Assembly: GCA_964582545.1 (NCBI GenBank) | Contig: CAZOSB010000044.1 | Span: 1-14,561 of the forward strand | DNA: 14,561 nt | Direction: 5' to 3' | Source: JAVVUJ01 sp964582545 | GTDB taxonomy: Bacteria; Bacillota; Clostridia; Peptostreptococcales; Anaerovoracaceae | Shown: piece by piece, positions 1-5,264 of the stretch | How the letters are laid out: every line of letters begins with the position of its first letter | Position numbering within the stretch: position 1 is the stretch's first letter | Position numbers and translations under genes: made by a program | Notes under the pieces: generated by a model | The model's input: the letters and a program-made list of their open reading frames with translations, nothing else | What the model was told of the DNA's origin: nothing | The model's database searches: none

Positions 1-49
1 TAGACTGAAAATCTACGTGTCCTTGGTTCAATTCCGAGTCCGGGCACCA
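1..49 (+). tRNA. tRNA-Phe (GAA), 3' part
   Basis: The 5' half lies outside the window. Bases 1-15 form an anticodon arm with the seven-base loop CTGAAAA, which places the anticodon GAA at 7-9 (phenylalanine). A T arm follows, with stem CTTGG/CCGAG around a TTCAATT loop. The 3' acceptor strand TCCGGGC (39-45), discriminator A46 and an encoded CCA (47-49) complete the molecule. An intrinsic terminator starts about 27 bases downstream, so this is the last gene of its transcript. Confidence 0.93.
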
Positions 50-75
50 TTACCTAATAAGGTAGAACTCAAAGG

Positions 76-114
76 TAGTTTCTCGCAGACGTTTGTCCGA
101 GGGACTATTTTTTT
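76..114 (+). terminator. Intrinsic terminator after tRNA-Phe
   Basis: The ten-base arm TAGTTTCTCG (76-85) pairs with CGAGGGACTA (98-107), including two G-U pairs. GAC/GTC can pair inside the loop. A run of seven T follows (108-114). This is a textbook rho-independent terminator for the tRNA transcript. Confidence 0.85.
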
Positions 115-210
115 AATTTGGACAAGCTTATTATAGAGTCCATTTTAAACGGGTATCCCTACTATTGACAAAGAGCTAAAAAATTTTAAGTTAATTTTCT
201 AATATTTTTC

Positions 211-238
211 TGTCACAACCTACTCTCCACGACTGTCT
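211..238 (+). promoter_or_regulatory. Candidate ECF sigma promoter
   Basis: TGTCACA (211-217), 16 bases, then TGTC (234-237). This resembles known ECF promoters, notably the TGTCACA-N16-CGTC pattern described for the ECF41 group. It lies 35 bases before the sigma factor start, where an autoregulated ECF promoter is expected. The encoded sigma factor is not obviously an ECF41 member, because its C-terminal extension is not recognisably SnoaL-like. The match is by eye. Confidence 0.55.
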
Positions 239-271
239 AATAAAGTGAAATTAAAAAAAGGAGAAAAATCT

Positions 272-1114
272 ATGAACAATGAAAACTTTGAGTTGGTGGA
301 TAAAGCTGTAAGCGGCGACAGACAATCACTCCAACACCTTATTATCAGTGTGGAGGATATAATTTACAACCTTTCCCTGCGTATGCTTGGGAGTCCTCAC
401 GATGCCGAAGATGCAATGCAAGAAATCATTATCAAAATCATTACGCAGCTATCTACCTTTCGCAAAGAGAGTACCTTTTCCACTTGGGTTTACCGCATTG
501 CCACCAATTACTTAATCAACTTTAAAAAGTCTATGTTTGCACAGCAACCCCTTAGCTTTGAGTTTTATGGTGAAGATATTAAAGCAGGGTTTATTCCAAA
601 TACCGACGATCTACTACAAAGGGTGGATGAAAACATTTTAGCCGAGGAATTAAAACTGTCTTGCACCAATGTAATGCTACAATGCCTTGACCCTGAAAGC
701 CGCTCTATCTATATTTTAGGGGTTATGTTTAAGGCGGACAGCAAGGTCTGCGGAGAAATACTTGATATTACTCCAGAAGCATATCGTCAACGGCTTTCAC
801 GTATACGCAAAAAGGTGGGAGAGTTTTTGAGTGACTATTGCGGTTTATCCGAAAAAGGAAACTGCGATTGCAAAAAGCGTGTGGGATATGCAATTAAGAG
901 CCAACGATTAAATCCTAATAACTTAGAATACAGTGACTTGGAAAAACTTGATAATGCAGTTACACTTGGCTTTACACAGGCAATGGAGGAAATGGACGAG
1001 TTATCTCTTGTCTTTGGAAGACTGCCCCAATATCGTTCCCCTAAAGTTATCAAAGGTTTTCTTGAGAAGCTTCTCGATTCCAAAAACATGAGCATTATTA
1101 AAGCGGAAGCGTAA
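272..1114 (+). CDS. ECF-type RNA polymerase sigma factor with Cys-bearing C-terminal extension
   Basis: A sigma-70-family factor of 280 residues that would redirect RNA polymerase to a small regulon. Region 2 spans about residues 28-88: DAEDAMQE (44-51) matches the core-binding segment, and FSTWVYRIATNYL (69-81) the -10-recognition helix. Region 4 spans about 135-190 and includes the helix-turn-helix stretch ITPEAYRQRLSRIRKKV (166-182). Most ECF factors end near residue 190. This one continues for about 90 residues, starting with C190, C198 and C200 and then a segment I do not recognise. The ATG at 272 is chosen because AAAGGAG (257-263) sits 8 bases upstream; an in-frame GTG at 245 has no such site. 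No anti-sigma gene is recognisable beside it. A matching promoter at 211-238 suggests autoregulation. Confidence 0.88.
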   Translation: MNNENFELVDKAVSGDRQSLQHLIISVEDIIYNLSLRMLGSPHDAEDAMQEIIIKIITQLSTFRKESTFSTWVYRIATNYLINFKKSMFAQQPLSFEFYGEDIKAGFIPNTDDLLQRVDENILAEELKLSCTNVMLQCLDPESRSIYILGVMFKADSKVCGEILDITPEAYRQRLSRIRKKVGEFLSDYCGLSEKGNCDCKKRVGYAIKSQRLNPNNLEYSDLEKLDNAVTLGFTQAMEEMDELSLVFGRLPQYRSPKVIKGFLEKLLDSKNMSIIKAEA

Positions 1115-1168
1115 GGTGGAGTAGCATATATCAAAAATGCCTAAATCAAGAATTTCTAAAATCAAAAA

Positions 1169-1196
1169 TTGACAAATATAAGTTTTATAATATAAA
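1169..1196 (+). promoter_or_regulatory. Sigma-A-type promoter for the small membrane protein gene
   Basis: TTGACA (1169-1174), a 16-base spacer and TATAAA (1191-1196), about 20 bases before the 1217 start. It suggests transcription by the housekeeping sigma factor, independent of the sigma gene upstream. Confidence 0.6.
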
Positions 1197-1216
1197 ATAC
1201 ATGGAGGGAAAACACT

Positions 1217-1534
1217 ATGAGAGAATTTTTATTAACCGCACTTATCGGCATTGTTGCAGGGACAATTGATATTTTACCAATGCTTAAAATGAAGCTTAAT
1301 AGATTTGCAATTTCATCTGCATTTACCTTTTATTTTATTATGCCGTTCATGGTTTTTAACACAAATTTGTTTGGAATGGCGTGGTGGCTAAAGGGCGGTG
1401 TGATAGCACTCTTGCTTGCAATTCCGGTGATCATCATTGTTTCCAAAGAGGATAAAAAGTCGGTGCCGCCAATGATTGTGATGTCGGTTGTTTTGGGTAC
1501 ACTGATTGGAGTTGCAGGGCGTTTTATATTGTAG
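1217..1534 (+). CDS. Small four-helix membrane protein, unknown function
   Basis: A 105-residue, strongly hydrophobic protein with about four transmembrane segments (near residues 4-23, 30-52, 54-75 and 84-105). The only clearly polar loop is KEDKKS (76-81). No enzymatic or transporter motif is visible and I cannot assign a function. The ATG is well supported by GGAGGG (1203-1208), 8 bases upstream. It follows the sigma factor gene on the same strand after a 102-base gap that holds its own candidate sigma-A promoter. It could be a partner or target of the sigma factor, but it has no soluble domain like those of anti-sigma factors, and the ECF-like promoter motif is absent here. The reading frame and ribosome binding site are secure; the role is open. 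Confidence 0.75.
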   Translation: MREFLLTALIGIVAGTIDILPMLKMKLNRFAISSAFTFYFIMPFMVFNTNLFGMAWWLKGGVIALLLAIPVIIIVSKEDKKSVPPMIVMSVVLGTLIGVAGRFIL

Positions 1535-1535
1535 G

Positions 1536-1582
1536 AACGGAGTAGGGTCTCTATAAGGTACCGTGTCGTGTTCCGTTTTATT
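1536..1582 (+). terminator. Possible terminator after membrane protein gene
   Basis: AACGGAG (1536-1542) can pair with TTCCGTT (1571-1577, one G-U pair), followed by TTTTATTTTT. The loop is long (28 bases), so this is only a moderate candidate. Confidence 0.4.
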
Positions 1583-1725
1583 TTTACATTACGGTAATTT
1601 TAACCTAACAGGAATAAAGAACAATCAAATATATCTTTTGGATGCTTCTGAATTCAATTATATTGTTATAATTGAAAATAAAAAACAGAAAATTTATAAC
1701 AATAAAATTTCAATGCTTTATCAAA

Positions 1726-2376
1726 TTAAAAATTTATCAAATTAAATCCCAACTCAAAGGCTTTTTTGCAGTCTTTTGGAAATTGTTCCGAGTAGACTTT
1801 TGTCTTATGTACTTCATCAAAATTAGATGCTGCATAATCTGCATAATTATCAAATTGATAAGCATCGTAAGATATAAGCTGTTCAACCTTTCCGTTAAGA
1901 AGAGACAGATACATTTTATGGAGGCGAAACATTTCTTTGTAGCCTAACTGCTCTAATTGTTTTGCCGTTACTCCCATGGTATATATAAATGCTGTTACGA
2001 TATTTTTCTTGCAGACAGAACGGTTTTCAGTACTATCATAAGAAAGATTAGAGAAAAACAACCTCTCCATAAATGACCGCATTGCACCAGTAACATCGCC
2101 AAGATAAATAGGCGACCCTAAAATTAGGACCTGGCTTTCGGTTATTTGGTCGAGGACTACTGATAAATCATCTTTCATGAAGCATTTGCCAACTTGAGTT
2201 TGCCCTCTGCGTTTGCATAAAAAACAACTACTACAACCTTTGTAATTGATATCATAAAGATGAATCAACTCCGTTTCCGCATTGGCCGATTGAGCCCCTT
2301 TCATAGCCTCCTTCAGCAGTGTGGCAGTATTTTTGTCTTTCCTTGGGCTGCCGTTTATAGCGATTAATTTTGACAT
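1726..2376 (-). CDS. Flavodoxin-fold NAD(P)H-dependent oxidoreductase
   Basis: A 216-residue protein of the flavodoxin/NADPH-dependent FMN reductase superfamily. The N-terminal beta strand and FMN-phosphate loop are seen in KLIAINGSPRKDKNTATLL (3-21), and GSPIYLGDVTG (87-97) matches the second FMN-contacting loop. Between them lies GCSSCFLCK with C65 further on, giving the pattern CX2CX2CX10C (C48, C51, C54, C65). Iron-sulfur flavoproteins use a similar compact cluster, usually with a shorter last gap, so a [4Fe-4S] cluster is possible but not certain. The ATG at 2376 has AAGGAG 8 bases upstream. The gene is divergent from an HxlR-type regulator with overlapping promoters, so redox- or electrophile-responsive control is likely. 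A decayed 218-bp copy of its middle section occurs at 4525-4742. Confidence 0.85.
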   Translation of the reverse strand: MSKLIAINGSPRKDKNTATLLKEAMKGAQSANAETELIHLYDINYKGCSSCFLCKRRGQTQVGKCFMKDDLSVVLDQITESQVLILGSPIYLGDVTGAMRSFMERLFFSNLSYDSTENRSVCKKNIVTAFIYTMGVTAKQLEQLGYKEMFRLHKMYLSLLNGKVEQLISYDAYQFDNYADYAASNFDEVHKTKVYSEQFPKDCKKAFELGFNLINF

Positions 2377-2387
2377 TTCATATCTCC

Positions 2388-2416
2388 TTTACAATATTAA
2401 TATTATTATTTATAAT
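2388..2416 (+). promoter_or_regulatory. Promoter of the hxlR-family gene
   Basis: TTTACA (2388-2393), 17 bases, TATAAT (2411-2416). The spacing is ideal and the -10 is consensus. The predicted start near 2423 leaves a leader of about 70 bases containing an inverted repeat. Confidence 0.75.
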
Positions 2417-2442
2417 TATAAGGTAAGGACACAAAATAACAA
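2415..2442 (-). promoter_or_regulatory. Promoter of the flavodoxin-fold gene
   Basis: Read on the minus strand: TTGTTA (2442-2437), 16 bases, TATAAT (2420-2415). Its -10 overlaps by two bases the -10 of the opposing promoter, so the two genes probably compete for polymerase or are controlled together. Confidence 0.7.
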
Positions 2443-2461
2443 GTACGCACATTTTTGTGTC
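2428..2461. promoter_or_regulatory. Candidate HxlR operator (inverted repeat)
   Basis: GACACAAAA (2428-2436) and TTTTGTGTC (2453-2461) form a perfect 9-base inverted repeat around a 16-base centre. The left arm lies in the spacer of the minus-strand promoter and the centre covers its -35 box. The whole repeat lies just after the plus-strand -10. A dimeric winged-helix regulator bound here could block both promoters. Confidence 0.5.
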
Positions 2462-2494
2462 TTTAATATTATTTTTAAGAATGGGGAATTGTCA

Positions 2495-2842
2495 ATGGAA
2501 AAAAATCATTTAGCTAACCGAAATTGTCCTGTTTTGTATGCATTAAATATCATCGGGGGAAAGTGGAGAATGCCTATTTTGTGGTATTTATCACAATCAG
2601 ACTTAAGATATAATGAATTAAAACGAAAAATGGGTGGTGTTACTAATATCATGTTAACACGTTCATTGAAAGACCTTGAAGAAAATGGTTTAGTGAAGCG
2701 TACCCAATTTACTGAAATACCGCCTCATGTAGTATACTCTATTACGGAACATGGCAAAAAGTTAATTCCGGCACTAGTAGCATTAAAGGACTGGGGGATA
2801 GAGCAAATAGAATCTACGGTAATCGATGATAGAACAGATTGA
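2495..2842 (+). CDS. HxlR-family winged-helix transcriptional regulator
   Basis: A 115-residue DNA-binding regulator. The family signature is clear: CPVLYALNIIGGKWRMPILWYL (11-32), then RYNELKRKMGGVTNIMLTRSLKDL (38-61) covering the helix-turn-helix and recognition helix, then the wing and the typical VVYSITEHGKKLIPAL (79-94). Cys11 sits where HxlR members YodB and HypR carry their redox-sensing cysteine, so response to thiol stress (disulfide stress, quinones or aldehydes) is plausible but inferred. The ATG at 2495 is chosen because it gives the standard family N-terminus and has GGGGA 7 bases upstream. An open frame further upstream would run antisense to the neighbouring flavodoxin gene. 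The likely target is that divergent gene plus its own promoter. A 67-bp copy of part of this gene occurs at 12429-12495. Confidence 0.9.
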   Translation: MEKNHLANRNCPVLYALNIIGGKWRMPILWYLSQSDLRYNELKRKMGGVTNIMLTRSLKDLEENGLVKRTQFTEIPPHVVYSITEHGKKLIPALVALKDWGIEQIESTVIDDRTD

Positions 2843-2863
2843 AGTATTTATTCCACTTGTTCT
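2831..2863. terminator. Possible hairpin between convergent genes
   Basis: AGAACA (2831-2836) pairs with TGTTCT (2858-2863), and AAGT/ACTT can pair inside. It is followed on the plus strand by GATTTATTTTAT. It lies between the convergent hxlR and toxin genes and might act as a weak terminator. Confidence 0.35.
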
Positions 2864-2906
2864 GATTTATTTTATGAATACTAAAAGATTTTAAAATTTA
2901 GGATTA

Positions 2907-3239
2907 TCACTTAGGCTTATCTTGACAGTCCCTTAGGAGAAATTGGCTCCTCGAATATCGTACAGCTATTATCAAAACATCTTTATTATCTTCATCAATA
3001 CGATAAACGATTGTAAAATTTTTTACAAATAATTGACGGTAACATTTTCCTGCATAAGCACCTACACGCCTTGTGGGGAAACGATTTGGCATAATTTCTA
3101 AGGATAAAATGGCTTCTTCCAATTTGTCTAATAAATTCTCTGCTGCCATTGGTGCAGCCAATTCGGTAGCAATATAACCGTATATTTCGTCTAAGTGAGC
3201 GTAAGCGTTGGAAAGTAGTTTTATGGTGTATTTATCCAA
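2907..3239 (-). CDS. RelE/ParE-family toxin of a type II toxin-antitoxin pair
   Basis: A 110-residue protein with the RelE/ParE fold pattern. It begins DKYTIKLLSNAYAHLDEIYGYI (2-23), has a helical pair AENLLDKLEEAILSLE (33-48), then the core strands YRQLFVKNFTIVYRID (67-82) and VLIIAVRYSRSQF (88-100). The sequence looks more ParE-like than RelE-like, but the target (gyrase or the ribosome) cannot be read from it. The start is taken as TTG at 3239: GGAGG (3251-3247) is 7 bases upstream and the protein then has the family length. A longer upstream frame would overlap the antitoxin gene out of phase. The start overlaps the antitoxin stop by 8 bases, so translation is probably coupled and follows antitoxin synthesis. 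A remnant lies at 4735-4835. Confidence 0.85.
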   Translation of the reverse strand: MDKYTIKLLSNAYAHLDEIYGYIATELAAPMAAENLLDKLEEAILSLEIMPNRFPTRRVGAYAGKCYRQLFVKNFTIVYRIDEDNKDVLIIAVRYSRSQFLLRDCQDKPK

Positions 3240-3495
3240 AGTGCTTCCTCCGCAGAGATGAAAGAGCCTCTTTAGCATCATGCAATATCCCGGTAGCCTT
3301 GTACTCTGCTTCTGATAGAGCAATTTCCCAGTCAAGCTCATTTTCGTCAAGCATAGCTTCATAGGTTTCAATGCTCATTACAACTAAATCACCATAACCG
3401 TTTTTAGTGATAAAAATAGGCTCATTTTTCGTGTGGCAAATATCAGAAATCTCGTTTGTATTTCTAAGGTCGGTAATTGGTCTTATTTGTGGCAT
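3232..3495 (-). CDS. Phd/YefM-family antitoxin
   Basis: An 87-residue antitoxin encoded directly before its toxin. The N-terminal part (MPQIRPITDLRNTNEIS, then EPIFITKNGYGDLVVMSIETYEAM) is the Phd/YefM DNA-binding and dimerisation fold. The acidic helix from about residue 50 onward (DENELDWEIALSEAEYKA) would wrap and neutralise the toxin. The ATG at 3495 has GGAGG 8 bases upstream. The promoter region contains TGTACA-type sites resembling the YefM-YoeB operator core, which fits autoregulation by the antitoxin and toxin-antitoxin complex. A truncated relative lies at 4828-5001. Confidence 0.87.
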   Translation of the reverse strand: MPQIRPITDLRNTNEISDICHTKNEPIFITKNGYGDLVVMSIETYEAMLDENELDWEIALSEAEYKATGILHDAKEALSSLRRKHFG

Positions 3496-3513
3496 GTAAT
3501 CGTCCTCCTTTTG

Positions 3514-3551
3514 TTGTACGTTATTATAACAGAGTATTGTACAATTAACAA
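3514..3551 (-). promoter_or_regulatory. Toxin-antitoxin promoter with TGTACA-type operators
   Basis: On the minus strand TTGTTA (3551-3546), 17 bases, TATAAT (3528-3523) form a good sigma-A promoter for the antitoxin-toxin operon. A perfect palindrome ATTGTACAAT (3536-3545) lies in the spacer, and a second TTGTAC (3514-3519) lies about 23 bp away, centre to centre, downstream of the -10. TGTACA is the known core of YefM-YoeB operators. Confidence 0.65.
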
Positions 3552-3728
3552 GAACGAAAATTTTGAGTCTTATCTTTTTGTACTAGTTGTTCTTGCTTTA
3601 ATGCTCTACACAAGTCTTTGAACGTGTTTTACGTACCACACTGGCCGTAGGTTCACATCATATTCCTATGAACGTTTTTTTCTTTTCTTTATTAAAGCCG
3701 ATTTTGCTGTATACTAGAATAATTTTTA

Positions 3729-3757
3729 TTGTTTTGGACAGGTGAATATGGTATGCT
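3729..3757 (+). promoter_or_regulatory. Candidate extended -10 promoter for the 3811 gene
   Basis: TTGTTT (3729-3734), 17 bases, TATGCT (3752-3757), with TGG just before the -10 forming an extended -10 element. It lies 53 bases before the start codon. Confidence 0.45.
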
Positions 3758-3810
3758 TTTTAGTACACTTTGGAGTATAAGTTAAAATAAATTCTTTAGG
3801 GGGTATCTTA

Positions 3811-4467
3811 ATGGATATATCTGATTTTCTAAAAAAAATGAAAAAACTTTCATATACGCAAGCGAATATTAGATTTTATCCATATGAGAACGAAGAAAAA
3901 ATCTACTCACGTTTCCTGAAGAGATGTTTTATGTGTGATAAAGATGAGTCCAAAATAATAACGGATGGATGGCTTAGGGCAATTTATAGCGAGACAAATG
4001 GGTTAGACCTCGGCACTTTTTATATTGTTCCATTTAATAATTACTTCAATCAAAAACCAGAGGCGTATGACGAATTCCGAAGTAGTTGGATTGCCGGGCA
4101 TAATAACCCCAATGAAATAATTGGCACGGAATTTCGCCCCTTTATGACAGATGGTAAAACTCTAATCGGGTTTTGTACGGGATTAAAAGATATGAATGGA
4201 AACCATTTTATCGCCATTGCAAACAAAAAACGCGGAACCGTCATGGATTTAATATTTATTGCTTCAAGCATCTATTATGTATTGGATTATATCTCACTAC
4301 AGTTGGGTGCAGGAAAAAGTTTAACTTTCTCAGTGAAGCCGCAAGACTGGCAGGTACGAGACAAAGAACTTTGGGAAAAGTATAAAACAGGACAGGTATT
4401 AGTATATAAACTACAAGCTTTGTGGAATGACGATTCGGTTTTGGCTAAACAGCATACAAAGATTTAG
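3811..4467 (+). CDS. Hypothetical protein, 218 residues
   Basis: I do not recognise the family with confidence. The protein is soluble, with no signal peptide or membrane segment, and mixed charge with many aromatic residues. An early stretch DGWLRAIYSETNGLDLGTFYIVPF faintly recalls SMI1/KNR4 (SUKH) proteins, where a short helix is followed by an N-G turn, but this is not enough to assign it. A single CX2C (RCFMCDK, about residues 38-44) is present with no second pair to make a zinc site. The ATG at 3811 has AGGGGG (3798-3803) 7 bases upstream. It stands alone between the toxin-antitoxin pair and a region of gene fossils, so context does not reveal a role. If it is SUKH-like it could be an immunity protein, but no toxin with a matching delivery domain is nearby. 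Confidence 0.72.
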   Translation: MDISDFLKKMKKLSYTQANIRFYPYENEEKIYSRFLKRCFMCDKDESKIITDGWLRAIYSETNGLDLGTFYIVPFNNYFNQKPEAYDEFRSSWIAGHNNPNEIIGTEFRPFMTDGKTLIGFCTGLKDMNGNHFIAIANKKRGTVMDLIFIASSIYYVLDYISLQLGAGKSLTFSVKPQDWQVRDKELWEKYKTGQVLVYKLQALWNDDSVLAKQHTKI

Positions 4468-4524
4468 TGGCAGCTACTTTCTGTTCTTTGGGGGAGATCG
4501 GGGGTTTAGGGGCAGAGCCACTAT

Positions 4525-4742
4525 AAAATTAGAGGCTGCATAATCTGCATAATTATCAAATTGATAAGCATCGTAAGATATAAGCTGTTCAACCTTTCCG
4601 TTAAGAAGAGACAGATACATTTTATGGAGGCGAAACATTTCTTTGTAGCCTAACTGCTCTAATTGTTTTGCCGTTACTCCCATGGTATATATAAATGCTA
4701 TTGCGATATTTTTCTTGCAGACAGAACGGTTTTCAATACTAT
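4525..4742 (-). pseudogene. Fragment of the flavodoxin-fold gene (copy of 1819-2036)
   Basis: This 218-bp stretch matches bases 1819-2036 of the intact flavodoxin-fold gene with about 4 mismatches and no gaps by eye. It corresponds to the middle and C-terminal part of the protein (about residues 114-186) and lacks the FMN-binding N-terminus, the start codon and the real C-terminus. An ATG-initiated frame of 69 codons survives inside it, but it encodes only a fragment. The fragment ends abruptly at TACTA, where toxin-derived sequence begins. Confidence 0.9.
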
Positions 4743-4835
4743 AAGTTTTTAAAATTTAGAAGTATCTTTTAGTCTTATCTTGACATTCCCTTAAGAGAAA
4801 TTGGCTGCTTTAATATCGACGGTGTATTTATCCAA
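4735..4835 (-). pseudogene. Toxin gene remnant with internal deletion
   Basis: Bases 4735-4818 align without gaps to 2877-2960 (the toxin 3' end and downstream flank) with about 12 mismatches. Sequence then jumps directly to the equivalent of 3225 onward, the toxin start. About 264 bp, coding for most of the toxin, is missing. The TTG start (4835) and its GGAGG are preserved but the fused frame stops after 14 codons (stop at 4793-4791). No functional toxin can be made. Confidence 0.88.
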
Positions 4836-5001
4836 AGTGCTTCCTCCGTAGAGATGAAAGAGCGTCTTTGGCATCATACAATATCCCGGTAGCCTTGTAC
4901 TCTAATTCTGATAGAGCAATTTCGCTGTCAAGCTCATTTTCGTCAAGCGTAGCTTCATAGGTTTCAATGCTCATTGCAACTAAATCACATAACCGTTTCA
5001 T
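4828..5001 (-). pseudogene. N-terminally truncated antitoxin with an open 57-codon frame
   Basis: This frame encodes residues 36-87 of the intact antitoxin (about 94% nucleotide identity by eye over 178 bp), preceded by five new residues, MKRLC. Compared with 3225-3403, one base has been lost (CACC to CAC near 3392), shifting the upstream frame. A new ATG at 5001 restores an open frame, and AAAGG (5012-5008) lies 6 bases upstream of it. The DNA-binding half is gone while the acidic toxin-binding half, ending in SLRRKHFG, is kept. It may be a simple fossil, but the open frame and ribosome-binding-site-like sequence leave room for a small protein that neutralises the toxin. No clear minus-strand promoter is seen. 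Confidence 0.7.
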
Positions 5002-5024
5002 ATCACACCTTTAAAATTGTTTAA

Positions 5025-5053
5025 TTGACATATAATTAAAAATATAGTAAAGT
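5025..5053 (+). promoter_or_regulatory. Candidate promoter for the amylopullulanase gene
   Basis: TTGACA (5025-5030), 17 bases, TAAAGT (5048-5053). The -35 is perfect and the -10 is weak. It would give a leader of about 205 bases. No catabolite-responsive (cre-like) operator is evident near it. Confidence 0.45.
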
Positions 5054-5110
5054 TTTAACATACAAGAGAGTAGCGATAAAATGCTCAAGGGGAAGCAATA
5101 TAAGTGTGGC

Positions 5111-5142
5111 AATCCAGTAACCTTCATGGGTACTGGATTTTA
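5111..5142 (+). promoter_or_regulatory. Leader hairpin, possible attenuator
   Basis: CCAGTAACC pairs with GGGTACTGG across a five-base TTCAT loop with one A-G mismatch, and is followed by ATTTTATT. GCAA and TTGC further out could extend the stem. It lies about 120 bases before the amylopullulanase start. It matches no riboswitch class that I recognise. Confidence 0.35.
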
Positions 5143-5264
5143 TTAGGTTGCTGAAAATGCTTGCAGATGCAGAGCGATGTAAATAACCGTTCCCAAGCAG
5201 TTATGACGGCAAGGGAAGTAGGAGAATATATCAAATTAAAATATAATAAACGGAGGAAGGAAAA

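Larger units (their letters stand above)
3496..3810. other. Intergenic region, 315 bases
   Basis: Apart from the toxin-antitoxin promoter at its left end and a promoter for the next gene at its right end, I see only a weak hairpin: GTTCA (3651-3655) with TGAAC (3669-3673), followed by seven T. It could terminate plus-strand transcription, but no plus-strand gene directly precedes it. A short plus-strand reading frame across the start of this region has no ribosome binding site and is not credited. Confidence 0.6.
4468..5264. other. Gene-poor region of decayed duplications and amylopullulanase leader
   Basis: The left part (4525-5001) is a composite, partly deleted copy of the flavodoxin/toxin/antitoxin locus. 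The right part (about 5020-5264) is the leader of the amylopullulanase gene. It holds a candidate promoter, an imperfect hairpin and a short open frame resembling the start of an excisionase-type helix-turn-helix. The first 57 bases carry no feature that I can name. Confidence 0.8.

Noticed and set aside
1115..1170. Possible tiny gene after the sigma factor (MPKSRISKIKN)
   Set aside because: GGTGGAG lies 15 bases before the ATG, too far for a good start, and the frame has only 11 codons with nothing recognisable.
1719..1747. Direct repeat of TATCAAATTAAA at the end of the flavodoxin-fold gene, also seen near 5230
   Set aside because: It is short and AT-rich, and expected by chance at this base composition.
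1563..1947. Two short plus-strand open frames after the membrane protein gene
   Set aside because: They have no ribosome binding site, are low-complexity and AT-rich, and the second runs antisense to the end of the flavodoxin-fold gene.
3433..3621. Plus-strand frame with a hydrophobic tail across the toxin-antitoxin promoter
   Set aside because: It is antisense to the antitoxin start and operator region and has no ribosome binding site.
4474..4683. A 69-codon minus-strand gene starting MGVTAKQLEQL
   Set aside because: It is an internal piece of the flavodoxin-fold gene copied here, lacking the cofactor-binding part and a convincing start site.
5081..5142. Riboswitch (cyclic-di-GMP type) in the amylopullulanase leader
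   Set aside because: One hairpin is present, but the conserved core of GEMM or other known classes could not be found.
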